Of a DNA stretch of 64,000 bases, positions 8,878-17,465 are shown piece after piece. Source of the DNA: Parvibaculaceae bacterium Mf 1.05b.01 (GTDB lineage Bacteria > Pseudomonadota > Alphaproteobacteria > Parvibaculales > Parvibaculaceae); contig BAOK01000001.1 of NCBI GenBank assembly GCA_000509225.1, positions 2,464,914-2,528,913 on the forward strand. The letters run 5' to 3'. Numbering within the stretch: the first letter of the stretch is position 1; every line of letters begins with the position of its first letter. Below the pieces are notes generated by a model that worked only from the letters and a program-made list of their open reading frames with translations, searched no databases and was not told where the DNA came from. Both the position numbers and the translations under genes were made by a program.

Positions 8878-9609
8878 TTATGCTTCTTCTTTTGAAAAAC
8901 GTTTGTAGATGACAGGCACCAGCGACAGAGCGGCAAGCGCCAGGATTGGTCCCAATACTTCCGGCTGAAAAATAATGCCGAGATTGGGCTCCCCGCCTTC
9001 ATCAAAAATTGCGCCGAGACCATTGCCAACACTGGCAAAGACAAAGGTGCCAGGAATGATGCCGAAGAAGGTCGCCACAATGAAGGTGCGCAGCTTCACG
9101 CCTAAGAAGGCTGGCGCCAGGTTCACGAGGAAGAATGGAAACAGAGGCACCAGACGCAGCACCATCAGGTAAGAGAATGCATTCTTCTGAAAGCCCGCTT
9201 CCATTTTCTGAATGCCGGGACCTGCTTTTGCGCGCAATGTGTCGCCGAGGGCCGTTTTGGCGATCAGGAACACGATGGTTGCACCGATGGTCGCCGCAAC
9301 CACCGTGGCCAGCCCACCAAAGATGGTGCCGAAAAGAAAGCCGCCGGTCAGCGTTGCAATGAGGGCACCCGGTAATGAGAAGGCGACCATGACTGTATAA
9401 ATTGCCATATAGACCGTGAACGCCAGCGCCGTGTTTTCAGCGACGAAGGTCTGCAAAAATTCGCGGTTCTCTTTCAGAGCATCAAGGCTGACATATTGCC
9501 CAAGATCAAAGACAAAGAAGGCTGCAAGTCCTGCGGCGAGTATCACCAAGGGTATCAATCTGCCGAGACTGAACCCCGACTGCTTCACATCTGAACTTTC
9601 GTCGCTCAT
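8878..9609 (-). CDS. TVP38/TMEM64 (VTT domain) membrane protein
   Basis: 243-residue inner-membrane protein of the VTT/DedA superfamily. A first helix lies near residues 20-37, then the conserved region PGALIATLTGGFLFG, a helix-rich core, and the RLVPLFPFFLVNLAPAFLGV re-entrant-like segment typical of TVP38/TMEM64. Members act in lipid scrambling or transport-like functions; the exact role here is unknown. The ATG at 9609 is preceded by GGGAGG, better than a start 39 bases upstream. It follows the DUF547 gene by 22 bases and precedes the flavoprotein gene by 34, indicating one operon. Confidence 0.88.
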   Translation of the reverse strand: MSDESSDVKQSGFSLGRLIPLVILAAGLAAFFVFDLGQYVSLDALKENREFLQTFVAENTALAFTVYMAIYTVMVAFSLPGALIATLTGGFLFGTIFGGLATVVAATIGATIVFLIAKTALGDTLRAKAGPGIQKMEAGFQKNAFSYLMVLRLVPLFPFFLVNLAPAFLGVKLRTFIVATFFGIIPGTFVFASVGNGLGAIFDEGGEPNLGIIFQPEVLGPILALAALSLVPVIYKRFSKEEA

Positions 9610-9631
9610 TCTTTTCCTCCCAGTCGGTTCC

Positions 9632-10531
9632 TCATGAACCAGACGCATCGTTCAGGGACCAATCATAGTCGTATCCCTGGACGCGTGTTGTGTTTTCGAG
9701 CTTCTCAGCAAGATCACCTTCGGCATATAACCGCAGATGCGCAATAAGATTGGCGGGGCTTTTTCCGAAATCTTCCGAGTACCAATCATAGATTTTGGAG
9801 ACTCGAAGTGCGCCTCCGTCAAAGGTCGCGCCGCGCGGACTGTTAATGTAAGCGCGTGCCGCGGCTTCCAAATCTGCTTCGAGGGTTTTCCCGGTGAACG
9901 GCTTGGTCGGCAGGTTGGGACATCCGATGGATGCACAGTTTACTGCATAATGAACACGAGGGTCCTTCCAGATCGGGCGCAGAATGCGGTGTTCAATATC
10001 GTCCAGCGTCAATCGCTCGCCATCAACGGTCACGAGCTTCGCACCCCAGGGGCCTGTTGAGAAAAAGCCAGGCGAGATACTGATCTTGCGGATGGAACTG
10101 ACCGGGTAGTGATCGAGGATCACCCGGACCGTTGCGGCATTGTAAAGATTGGCCCAAAAGGCGAACTGTTCGTTCTTACCCAGCCCATCCACGTCCACTG
10201 CTTCGAGGCTCGTGATGTAGAGCTCCAACTTGTCACGATCTTCCTCACTCGCCGCCAGGCTCGCATAATCGACCTTGTTGGCCTCGCCGTCCGTACCGGG
10301 CACGAGATAGGCATCCAAAAGAGACTGCCAATCGGAATGATTTATGGTCATGGTCGAACTCTCCTCATATGCGCTCCACCGGGTCCAGGCATCAGCTGCC
10401 GGGACCTGGGTCGCGCCAATCAAAAGCCAACCTAGGGCGATTATGCCTAGAAAGAACAACCCAATGGGCCTTGAGCGCTTTTTTGAACCGCCCAGGCGTC
10501 GATAATGCCGCTCTGTCACTGTCAGGACCAT
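9632..10531 (-). CDS. DUF547 domain protein, membrane-anchored
   Basis: 299-residue protein with a basic N-terminus and one membrane or signal segment (about residues 22-40, ending near VPAADA), followed by a DUF547 domain (about 80-260). DUF547 marks seen: QFAFWANLYNAATVRVILD and VHYAVNCASIGCPNLP with its conserved Cys pair. DUF547 has an unknown biochemical role. The ATG at 10531 has AAGGAGG six bases upstream, so the longer open frame to 10813 is not used. First gene of the DUF547-VTT-flavoprotein operon, which recurs in other bacteria as far as I recall. Probably periplasmic. Confidence 0.83.
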   Translation of the reverse strand: MVLTVTERHYRRLGGSKKRSRPIGLFFLGIIALGWLLIGATQVPAADAWTRWSAYEESSTMTINHSDWQSLLDAYLVPGTDGEANKVDYASLAASEEDRDKLELYITSLEAVDVDGLGKNEQFAFWANLYNAATVRVILDHYPVSSIRKISISPGFFSTGPWGAKLVTVDGERLTLDDIEHRILRPIWKDPRVHYAVNCASIGCPNLPTKPFTGKTLEADLEAAARAYINSPRGATFDGGALRVSKIYDWYSEDFGKSPANLIAHLRLYAEGDLAEKLENTTRVQGYDYDWSLNDASGS

Positions 10532-10794
10532 ATCGCCTCCTTCCTGCGCCAGGCTGCTATGCTTTCTTGGTTTGCTTTCTGGGCGCAATGTTCTGTGTGT
10601 AGCTGAAGGTAGGAGGTCCATGCGAAAAAACCCGCAAAAGTCACCTGCTTGTGAGAGAGTGTCAGAGCAGGTGAGCCCCAAGTGATCGGCACTAGAGCGC
10701 CAGATTCCGCGACTTTTCCGGTCTCCTCGGTCATTTGAGCCGAAAATTGGCTGAATTCTGCGGCATTTACCTTCAAGAGGCGCCCGGACAGTCG
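10532..10794. other. Divergent intergenic region, DUF547 operon / rpmH
   Basis: About 390 bases (10532-10921) separate the divergent DUF547 and rpmH genes. The rpmH-side part holds the promoter listed next. The rest must hold the DUF547 operon promoter, which I could not place. A 21-codon open frame with a good ribosome-binding site (ATG at 10620) is present but has no other support. Confidence 0.4.
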
Positions 10795-10823
10795 TTGACT
10801 TGCCCCCCGCCATTGCTTATACA
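10795..10823 (+). promoter_or_regulatory. Sigma-70-type promoter for rpmH-rnpA-yidC
   Basis: TTGACT (10795-10800), a 17-base spacer, then TATACA (10818-10823). This is close to the housekeeping consensus and lies about 100 bases before the rpmH start. Confidence 0.65.
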
Positions 10824-10921
10824 CGCGGCCAGTCTGGCCGTTGGGCATCCGCCCGCGGCTTCTATTGTTATGGGGGCACACCAGCGATGGTCTGGTCAGG
10901 AGCCCTAGTCGGAGAAGACCC

Positions 10922-11056
10922 GTGAAACGGACATACCAACCAAGCGCACTCGTTCGCAAACGCCGTCATGGTTTCCGCGCTCGCAAAGCAACAAAAGCTG
11001 GCCGCGCAATCCTTTCTGCGCGCCGGTCAAAAGGCCGCAAGAAGCTTTCTGCTTAG
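10922..11056 (+). CDS. rpmH: 50S ribosomal protein L34
   Basis: 44 residues, starting with GTG at 10922 (read as Met): [20 protein letters not shown] and ending GRKKLSA, the classic L34 sequence. GGAGAAG lies just upstream. Length equals the family norm. L34 is a basic protein of the large ribosomal subunit. First gene of the rpmH-rnpA-yidC-engB-argB block. Confidence 0.97.
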   Translation: MKRTYQPSALVRKRRHGFRARKATKAGRAILSARRSKGRKKLSA

Positions 11057-11132
11057 TCTTTCCCTAAGGGCGAGATGACCCTCTTAAGCAGGGTTTCTGA
11101 TGCGGAGAGCCCCCTTATCTTGTGAGGACCCG

Positions 11133-11534
11133 ATGGAGCGCCTCAAGGCCCGCCGCGATTTCCTGAAAACCGCCAAAGGCCGCAAATGGGCGGCTCCAGG
11201 GCTCGTGCTTCAGGCCCAGAAGCAAACACCGGCACAGAAGCCAACATTGGCCGAGCCCAATGCAGAGGCACGAGTCGGCTTTACCGTTACAAAAAAAGTG
11301 GGCAAAGCCCATATCAGAAACCGGGCGAAACGCCGGCTGCGTTCTGTCGCATCTGACGTTCTGGCACTTGCCGCCCGTCCGGGGTACGACTACGTCCTAA
11401 TAGGGCGCGCGGGAACCATTTCCCGCTCATACACCGATCTCACAAGAGATCTCGAAACGGCTCTCGCCAAGGTGCACGCGGAGAAGACACGCGATACACA
11501 CAAGCGGCGACAGGCATCTCAGAAACAAGGGTGA
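11133..11534 (+). CDS. rnpA: Ribonuclease P protein component
   Basis: 133-residue protein subunit of RNase P, which helps the RNA subunit remove tRNA 5' leaders. It starts MERLKARRDFLKTA; the ATG at 11133 follows GAGG, whereas the upstream ATG at 11100 has no binding site. The RNR motif is clear (IRNRAKRRLR, about residues 60-70). An insertion rich in Gln, Lys and Ala lies between the first strand and GFTVTKKVG, as often in alphaproteobacteria. The C-terminal tail is basic. It is followed by yidC after 9 bases; no yidD lies between them. Confidence 0.95.
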   Translation: MERLKARRDFLKTAKGRKWAAPGLVLQAQKQTPAQKPTLAEPNAEARVGFTVTKKVGKAHIRNRAKRRLRSVASDVLALAARPGYDYVLIGRAGTISRSYTDLTRDLETALAKVHAEKTRDTHKRRQASQKQG

Positions 11535-11543
11535 TCTTCGATC

Positions 11544-13355
11544 ATGTCTGACAATAAGAATTTACTTCTTGCCGCCGTCCTTTCGATGGCCGTTCTTGCG
11601 GGATGGCAGTACTTCTTCATTGAGCCGAAGATGGAAGCCGAGCGCGCTGTGCAGGCAGAAATCGCTGCGGCGCAGGAAGAAGCAGCTGAAAACGCTATCC
11701 CCCAGGTGCTTGAGACCCGCCCAAACAGCCCCGCTGATCTGGGCGACGGCACGTTGCTTACCGGCCTGCCCCGTGACCTGGCGCTGACGCAAAGCGAGCG
11801 CGTTCAGATTGATACAGATCTGGTCGCAGGCTCGATCTCGCTTACTGGTGCGCGGATCGACGATCTGCAATTGCACACCTATCGCGAGACGGTTGATCCC
11901 ACCTCACCGGAAATCGTTCTCTTCTCGCCGGCCAATTCCATCTCACCCTATTTCGCTGAATTCGGCTGGTCTGCGCCTGCATCTGCTGGCCTAAAACTGC
12001 CAACACGCGAAACCGTCTGGACAGCCCCTGCAGGCTCATCGCTTGCAGCGAACGGCTCCGTCACGATCACTTATGACAATGGTGAAGGCCTCGTCTTCAA
12101 CCGCACCTTCACGATTGACGAGAACTACATGTTCACCGTCGAGCAGAACGTAGTGAACAATACAGGGGCGCCCGTCACGCTCTACCCGTATGGCCTGGTG
12201 TCCCGCACCGGCACGCCGGAGATTGAAGGCTTCTTCATTCTGCATGAAGGCATGATCGGGGTGCTGGGTGAAGAAGAAGGACTTGTCGAAATTGACTATG
12301 ACGACATCCTTGACGAGCGTGAAATCAAATATACCGCCAATGAAGGTTGGCTTGGCATTACCGACAAATATTGGGCGACGGTTCTGATCCCGGAACAAGG
12401 CGCCAACTTTGACGCGCGCTTCTCAGAGGGGCCGAACCCACGGAAGAATGTCTATCAGACCGACTATCTTGTCATTGACGGGCTGACGGCTGCACCTGGC
12501 GCTACAGTCAGCCATACGGCGCGCCTTTATGCAGGTGCCAAAGTGGTCGACATGATCGACGCTTATGATGAAGAAGGCATCTTTCGTTTTGAGCTTCTGA
12601 TTGATTGGGGATGGTTCTACTTTCTGACCAAACCCCTCTTCCTTGGCCTCGACTATGTGTTCGATATTGTCGGCAATTTCGGGATCGCCATTCTGATCGT
12701 CACGGTCATCATCAAGATCTTCTTCTTCCCGCTTGCCAACCGCTCTTACGAAGCGATGAGTAAGATGAAGAAGCTGCAGCCCGACATGGAAAAGCTGCGG
12801 GACCAATATGCTGATGACAAGATGAAGCAGCAGCAAGAGATCATGGAGCTCTATAAGAAGGAGAAGGTGAACCCCCTTGCCGGTTGTTTACCGGTTGTGA
12901 TCCAGATCCCTGTCTTCTTTGCGCTCTATAAGGTCCTCTTTGTCACCATCGAAATGCGCCATGCGCCCTTCTATGGCTGGATCCAGGATCTGTCCGCGCC
13001 CGATCCAACGACCCTGTTCAACCTGTTTGGACTGATCCCGTGGGATCCACCATCGCTTCTGATGGTCGGTGTCTGGCCGCTCCTCATGGGCATCACCATG
13101 TTTGTCCAGCAGCGTATGAACCCTGCACCCGCAGACCCAACGCAGCAGATGATCTTCACCTGGATGCCGGTCTTCTTTGTCTTCATCCTGGCAAGCTTCC
13201 CTGCTGGCCTCGTGATTTACTGGGCATGGAACAACCTGCTGTCTGTTCTGCAACAAGGCGTCATCATGCGCCGCCAGGGCGTACCAATTGAGCTTTTCTC
13301 AAACCTTGGTTTTGAGAAATTGTTTAAGCGCTCTGCCAGCAAAGACGAAACTTAA
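11544..13355 (+). CDS. yidC: Membrane protein insertase YidC
   Basis: 603-residue Oxa1/YidC family insertase. It has an N-terminal helix (residues 7-25), a large periplasmic beta-domain (about 60-360), then the conserved C-terminal core with five helices, including FFPLANRSYEAMSKMKKLQP, NPLAGCLPVVIQIPVFFALYKVL, and the last helix PAGLVIYWAWNNLLSVLQQ. It inserts inner-membrane proteins alone or with SecYEG. Length is typical for Gram-negative YidC. It lies in a tight cluster with rnpA before and engB 6 bases after. Confidence 0.97.
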   Translation: MSDNKNLLLAAVLSMAVLAGWQYFFIEPKMEAERAVQAEIAAAQEEAAENAIPQVLETRPNSPADLGDGTLLTGLPRDLALTQSERVQIDTDLVAGSISLTGARIDDLQLHTYRETVDPTSPEIVLFSPANSISPYFAEFGWSAPASAGLKLPTRETVWTAPAGSSLAANGSVTITYDNGEGLVFNRTFTIDENYMFTVEQNVVNNTGAPVTLYPYGLVSRTGTPEIEGFFILHEGMIGVLGEEEGLVEIDYDDILDEREIKYTANEGWLGITDKYWATVLIPEQGANFDARFSEGPNPRKNVYQTDYLVIDGLTAAPGATVSHTARLYAGAKVVDMIDAYDEEGIFRFELLIDWGWFYFLTKPLFLGLDYVFDIVGNFGIAILIVTVIIKIFFFPLANRSYEAMSKMKKLQPDMEKLRDQYADDKMKQQQEIMELYKKEKVNPLAGCLPVVIQIPVFFALYKVLFVTIEMRHAPFYGWIQDLSAPDPTTLFNLFGLIPWDPPSLLMVGVWPLLMGITMFVQQRMNPAPADPTQQMIFTWMPVFFVFILASFPAGLVIYWAWNNLLSVLQQGVIMRRQGVPIELFSNLGFEKLFKRSASKDET

Positions 13356-13361
13356 CCCGCG

Positions 13362-14045
13362 ATGGACGACGACATTCCTGAAGAGAAGGCAGCGCTGGAG
13401 GCTGGACATTGGCTTTTTGCGCAGCCATGCACTTTCGTGAAAGGTGTCGTCAACCTGGACGGACTTCCAAACGACGCGCTCCCTGAGATCGCCTTTGCGG
13501 GGCGGTCCAATGTGGGCAAGTCGAGCCTCGTCAACGCCATGACGGGCCGCAAGACCCTCGCGCGCACATCCAATACGCCCGGCCGCACACAAGAAGTGAA
13601 CTATTTCACCCTTGGCCAACCCGGCCGCGAAGGTCTGTTTCTGGTTGATCTGCCCGGCTATGGCTACGCACGCGAATCCAAGGACCGGATTGCGACCTGG
13701 ACCAATCTGGTGATGACCTATTTGCAGGGACGCGCCACATTGCGCCGGGTCCTGCTGCTTATTGATGCGCGCCATGGCATCAAGAAGAATGATGAAGAAG
13801 TGATGGCCATGCTGGACAAGGCCGCCGTTTCCTATCTCATCGTTCTCACCAAATCTGACAAGCTTAAAAAAGGTGAGATTGAAAAACGGCTGGAGACGAC
13901 TAAAACCCAGCTGCGCAAACATGTCGCTGCTTTTCCAGAAATCGCCGTCACCTCCTCAGAGAAGGGTACAGGCATTCCTGAACTCCGCGCCCATATTGCC
14001 GAACTGGCAGAGCTTGCGCCCATGGGATATAAAGCTGACACGTAA
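13362..14045 (+). CDS. engB: Ribosome biogenesis GTPase YsxC/EngB
   Basis: 227-residue GTPase needed for large-subunit ribosome assembly. G1 is GRSNVGKSS (about residues 47-55), G2 falls in the TSNTPGRTQ stretch, G3 is DLPGYG, and G4 is TKSDK. The TPGRTQ-x-x-NYF stretch is the family hallmark. It starts 6 bases after the yidC stop in the conserved alphaproteobacterial order yidC-engB-argB. Confidence 0.95.
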   Translation: MDDDIPEEKAALEAGHWLFAQPCTFVKGVVNLDGLPNDALPEIAFAGRSNVGKSSLVNAMTGRKTLARTSNTPGRTQEVNYFTLGQPGREGLFLVDLPGYGYARESKDRIATWTNLVMTYLQGRATLRRVLLLIDARHGIKKNDEEVMAMLDKAAVSYLIVLTKSDKLKKGEIEKRLETTKTQLRKHVAAFPEIAVTSSEKGTGIPELRAHIAELAELAPMGYKADT

Positions 14046-14126
14046 AGTCTGGCACGATACCGGGCTCACAATGCAGGGGACAGGCGTGCGCTTGCGCAAG
14101 TAGGGCGCACCCATCAGACAGCAGCG

Positions 14127-15029
14127 ATGATCGACCAAGAAAACGACCCAGAGACCGGTGTCGACCGGGCAAAAATCCTCTCTGAAGCGCTGCCCTACAT
14201 GCAGCGCTATGACAAGCGGACGATTGTCGTCAAATATGGCGGGCACGCCATGGGCAATGCCGAGCTGTCAGCTCAGTTCGCCCGAGACATTGTCCTTCTC
14301 AAGCAGGCTGGCCTTAACCCGATCGTCGTCCATGGCGGCGGTCCGCAAATTGGGGCCATGCTGAAAAAGCTCAATATTGAAAGCACGTTTTCCGACGGCC
14401 TCCGGGTGACCGACAAAGACACGGTCGAAGTTGTGGAGATGGTGCTGGCAGGTTCCATCAATAAGCAGATTGTCGGCGCGCTCAATCAAGCGGGCGGGCG
14501 GGCAGTGGGTCTTTCGGGCAAGGATGGCAATCTCCTTATTGCTCGGAAAGTCGCTCAAAAGCACGATCCGGACTCAAATGTTGAGAAGGCAGTCGACCTT
14601 GGCTTCGTAGGAGAACCTCAAAAGGTAAACCCGGAAATTCTGGAAACCATGATTGCCTCTGACATTATTCCGGTCATTGCGCCTCTTGGTGTGTCAGAGA
14701 CCGGAGACACCTACAATATCAACGCCGATACCGCTGCGGGCGCCATCGCTGCTGCCACATATGCCAAACGCCTTCTCCTTCTCACCGATGTGAGCGGCGT
14801 TCTCGACAAAGAAGGAAAGCTCGTCACCGGCCTTACTGTTGCTGAAGCCAAGGCCTTGATGGCAGATGGCACCATCTCCGGTGGCATGATTCCGAAGCTT
14901 GAAACCTGCATTGACGCTGTAAATGAAGGGGTTGAGGCTGTGGTCATCCTGGACGGCCGCGTGCCCCATGCTGTCCTGCTGGAACTCTTTACCGAACATG
15001 GTGTCGGCACCCTCATCAAAGACGTTTAG
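14127..15029 (+). CDS. argB: Acetylglutamate kinase
   Basis: 300-residue amino-acid kinase, second step of arginine synthesis (N-acetylglutamate to its 5-phosphate). Seen: [10 protein letters not shown] (ATP phosphate site), [35 protein letters not shown], and [16 protein letters not shown] with [10 protein letters not shown] near the C-terminus, all argB signatures. An N-terminal extension of about 25 residues before the kinase core resembles the arginine-feedback form. It lies 81 bases after engB. Confidence 0.95.
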   Translation: MIDQENDPETGVDRAKILSEALPYMQRYDKRTIVVKYGGHAMGNAELSAQFARDIVLLKQAGLNPIVVHGGGPQIGAMLKKLNIESTFSDGLRVTDKDTVEVVEMVLAGSINKQIVGALNQAGGRAVGLSGKDGNLLIARKVAQKHDPDSNVEKAVDLGFVGEPQKVNPEILETMIASDIIPVIAPLGVSETGDTYNINADTAAGAIAAATYAKRLLLLTDVSGVLDKEGKLVTGLTVAEAKALMADGTISGGMIPKLETCIDAVNEGVEAVVILDGRVPHAVLLELFTEHGVGTLIKDV

Positions 15030-15146
15030 TAACCAAGAGACGACAAACTCGCCGTTGAGACCTGAGACCACTTGGCAGGTCTCCCAAGAATGCTATTGTC
15101 TGCCAAAGAGACTTGGCCGGGGGGCGCGTGTTTTGGGTCGAGAATT

Positions 15147-16193
15147 ATGAACGACGTTAGCGGCGGTCTGCGATGGTCCGCTCCGGACAGAACCTTAGCG
15201 ACTGCCCTATTCTGCATCGCGTTCCTTTTCGCATCTCTGGTCCTGGCCTCTCCGGTGCAAGCGGAATATCGCTTCTGCAACACCACCACCTATGTCCTGG
15301 ATGCTGCGATTGGGTATGAATCCGACGAAGGGTGGCAAAGCCAGGGGTGGTTTCGCATTCTGCCCGGCGCCTGCAACGCGGTTCTTCCCGGCCGCATTGA
15401 ACATGACGAATATTATGTTTTTGCCCGCTCAATAGACGCTCATGAAGGTGGCACAAAATATTTCAGCGGATCCGATCGCTTCTGCACAGCGCCGGGGGAT
15501 TTTCTCGTCAATGACCGGACAAATTGCGCCACGCGGGGATTTGATGGGTTCGACTTCACCCGCGTAGAAACGCGCACAGGCGACAAGTGGACGACGACCT
15601 TCTCAGAACCCAGCAATTACACTCGGAAGCGTGCCGAGATTGCCGGAACCCAGAGACTGCTGCGCGACACAGGCGCCTCAATTTCCCAGATCGACGGCCT
15701 GAGCGGCAGACGCACAACCACGGCTATTACGAACTTTCAGCAATCAAAGAACCTCCGAGCAGACGGCAAAATCACACCCGCTCTCTTCAATGCACTTATC
15801 GAAAGCGCTGATCAGCGCCAGGCCGCCACCGGCTTGTCGATCTGCAACACAACAGACTTTCTCGTCTGGGCTGCGGTTGGCTACCAAAGCGGTGAAGATT
15901 TTGCCTCCAGCGGTTGGATCCGCATCGAGCCGGATCGGTGCGAAAAAGCCATCAAGGGCGAACTGAAAGAGCAATATTATTACACCTATGCAGAAGCTGT
16001 TGATGGCGGCGGGCTGGTGGCGCGCCGCGCTAGCCAGGATCTCGTCTGGGCGGGCAATCACACTTTCTGCACAAAGGGCACAAGGTTTGAAATTGAGGGC
16101 CGGGAAGGATGCCCCGAGCGTGGGTTTGATGAAACCGGCTTTAAACGGATCGATACGGGTGAAGCACTTGTGTGGACAGAAACGCTTAAATAG
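15147..16193 (+). CDS. Secreted DUF1036 / peptidoglycan-binding-like / DUF1036 protein
   Basis: 348-residue exported protein. The signal peptide ends near VQA (residue 39). Two DUF1036 domains (about 40-135 and 212-348) show the same plan: a Cys-Asn-x-Thr start (RFCNTT, SICNTT), Ala-rich strand, GW-x-x-I and a Cys-rich end (TNCATRGFDGFDF; EGCPERGFDETGF). Between them, EIAGTQRLLRDTG through FNALIES resembles a PG_binding_1 fold. DUF1036 is common in alphaproteobacteria with unknown function. The ATG at 15147 was chosen because it gives a clean signal peptide; an upstream start at 15072 adds residues unlike a signal. It ends directly against the DUF2336 gene. Confidence 0.8.
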   Translation: MNDVSGGLRWSAPDRTLATALFCIAFLFASLVLASPVQAEYRFCNTTTYVLDAAIGYESDEGWQSQGWFRILPGACNAVLPGRIEHDEYYVFARSIDAHEGGTKYFSGSDRFCTAPGDFLVNDRTNCATRGFDGFDFTRVETRTGDKWTTTFSEPSNYTRKRAEIAGTQRLLRDTGASISQIDGLSGRRTTTAITNFQQSKNLRADGKITPALFNALIESADQRQAATGLSICNTTDFLVWAAVGYQSGEDFASSGWIRIEPDRCEKAIKGELKEQYYYTYAEAVDGGGLVARRASQDLVWAGNHTFCTKGTRFEIEGREGCPERGFDETGFKRIDTGEALVWTETLK

Positions 16194-17465
16194 CTAACCG
16201 GCCTCTCCCTTGGGTTCAATTTCGAAGAATGCCAATTGCAGGTTCATTTTCTTGTCTTCAAGCGGGTATTCGAACCCGTTTTTGGGAAGAAGAAGGTCCG
16301 TGTGCTTTATGCTGAGCGCCTTCTGAACAGCCAACGCTGTTCTCATGCTGAGCTCCGCCTTCCAACAGACCGATGTGATCGCTTCCGGAGACTTGGCGTC
16401 CATAATCTCGGTAATTTTTTTGACGGGCACTCCAATCAGGAGTGAGAGCGCCATGCTCACGCATTCTTTTTGCCCTGTATCTGCAAGCGTGGTGACCAAG
16501 GCATTGTCCAGCTTACCTGCTTCATAAGCCTTGCGAACAGATGCAAGAGTGGCATCGAGCTTTTCCGTGCCATCTTCACCCTCAACGCGCTCCATGACAC
16601 GGTCGCGCAGTTCTTTCTGCGTTTCTTCGTCTAAGCCTTCGCGTGCCAACAAGTCCTCCAGAAGGGACCTGGCGACAAAACTTGCAATACGTTTGATGGC
16701 ACGGATGGAGAGGTTCGGCCGCATCACCAGAGGTTCATGAAGCGCTTCGACATCAATTGCTGTCGTGATGAGAAGGTCGAGTGTGTCTTCCCTGATCTGC
16801 ACGTTTGGATTGGCGAGCAACGCGGTCACAGCTGGTATGTCCAGAGACTGCGCTACCTTCTCGACGATCTCGTCGCCCATGTTTTCGCGTCGCGCAATAG
16901 CTTCCGCAGCGCCATCCACCGCGCTGCCAGCGATCAGCTCCATCAAGTCTGCATCGGACAGGAGCGGCGAATATTCAAGCACCGGCGCTGCAACAGATAT
17001 CTCAACATCATTGGCGAGCTTCTTGACAATGCGAGGTGGAACATTGTTGGTCGCCTTGATTTCTTCAGCGACAATGGCCCGCACACGCGGCAGTTTGTCA
17101 GCGGCGAGCTTCTCGACAAGTGCAATCACCCGCTCGAGCAAATCTCCCTGCATGTTTTCATCAGCACCGGGTACGAGCCTTGAGATCCGCCGTGCAAGTT
17201 CGACGCGCACAAGCTCTTCAGGATCGTCTACCAAAATCTCGCTGGCCTGGATGGGTGTTGACGGATTTGCGGCAACCGCGACGCGAACATCCAGCATCTC
17301 GTCTTCCGACAGGTAATAGAGCACTTCGCGCGGCGCATCAGTCCGAGAGGCCAGCTCCCGTTTGGCAGCCCGGGAATGCTTCTCCAGGACAGCACGCGCG
17401 TCCTCATAGCTCAGCTCATCGGGCAACCGCCGCCAGGAGAAAATCTTGTTCAACAGGTTCTTCAT
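16194..17465 (-). CDS. DUF2336 domain protein
   Basis: 423-residue cytoplasmic helical protein of the DUF2336 family. No signal or membrane segment. The sequence is a string of about 30-35-residue helical pairs rich in Ala, Leu, Glu and Val (for example the VRVAVAANPSTP and VTALLANPNVQIRED repeats), like HEAT or ARM solenoids, which suggests a protein-binding scaffold. Function of the family is not established. Its ATG overlaps the stop of the diguanylate cyclase by 4 bases (ATGA), so the two are translationally coupled and DUF2336 is the second gene. Confidence 0.8.
   Translation of the reverse strand: MKNLLNKIFSWRRLPDELSYEDARAVLEKHSRAAKRELASRTDAPREVLYYLSEDEMLDVRVAVAANPSTPIQASEILVDDPEELVRVELARRISRLVPGADENMQGDLLERVIALVEKLAADKLPRVRAIVAEEIKATNNVPPRIVKKLANDVEISVAAPVLEYSPLLSDADLMELIAGSAVDGAAEAIARRENMGDEIVEKVAQSLDIPAVTALLANPNVQIREDTLDLLITTAIDVEALHEPLVMRPNLSIRAIKRIASFVARSLLEDLLAREGLDEETQKELRDRVMERVEGEDGTEKLDATLASVRKAYEAGKLDNALVTTLADTGQKECVSMALSLLIGVPVKKITEIMDAKSPEAITSVCWKAELSMRTALAVQKALSIKHTDLLLPKNGFEYPLEDKKMNLQLAFFEIEPKGEAG

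Noticed and set aside
10620-10685. 21-codon open frame with a good ribosome site before rpmH
   Set aside because: Lies upstream of the rpmH promoter and has no conserved feature; could be chance.
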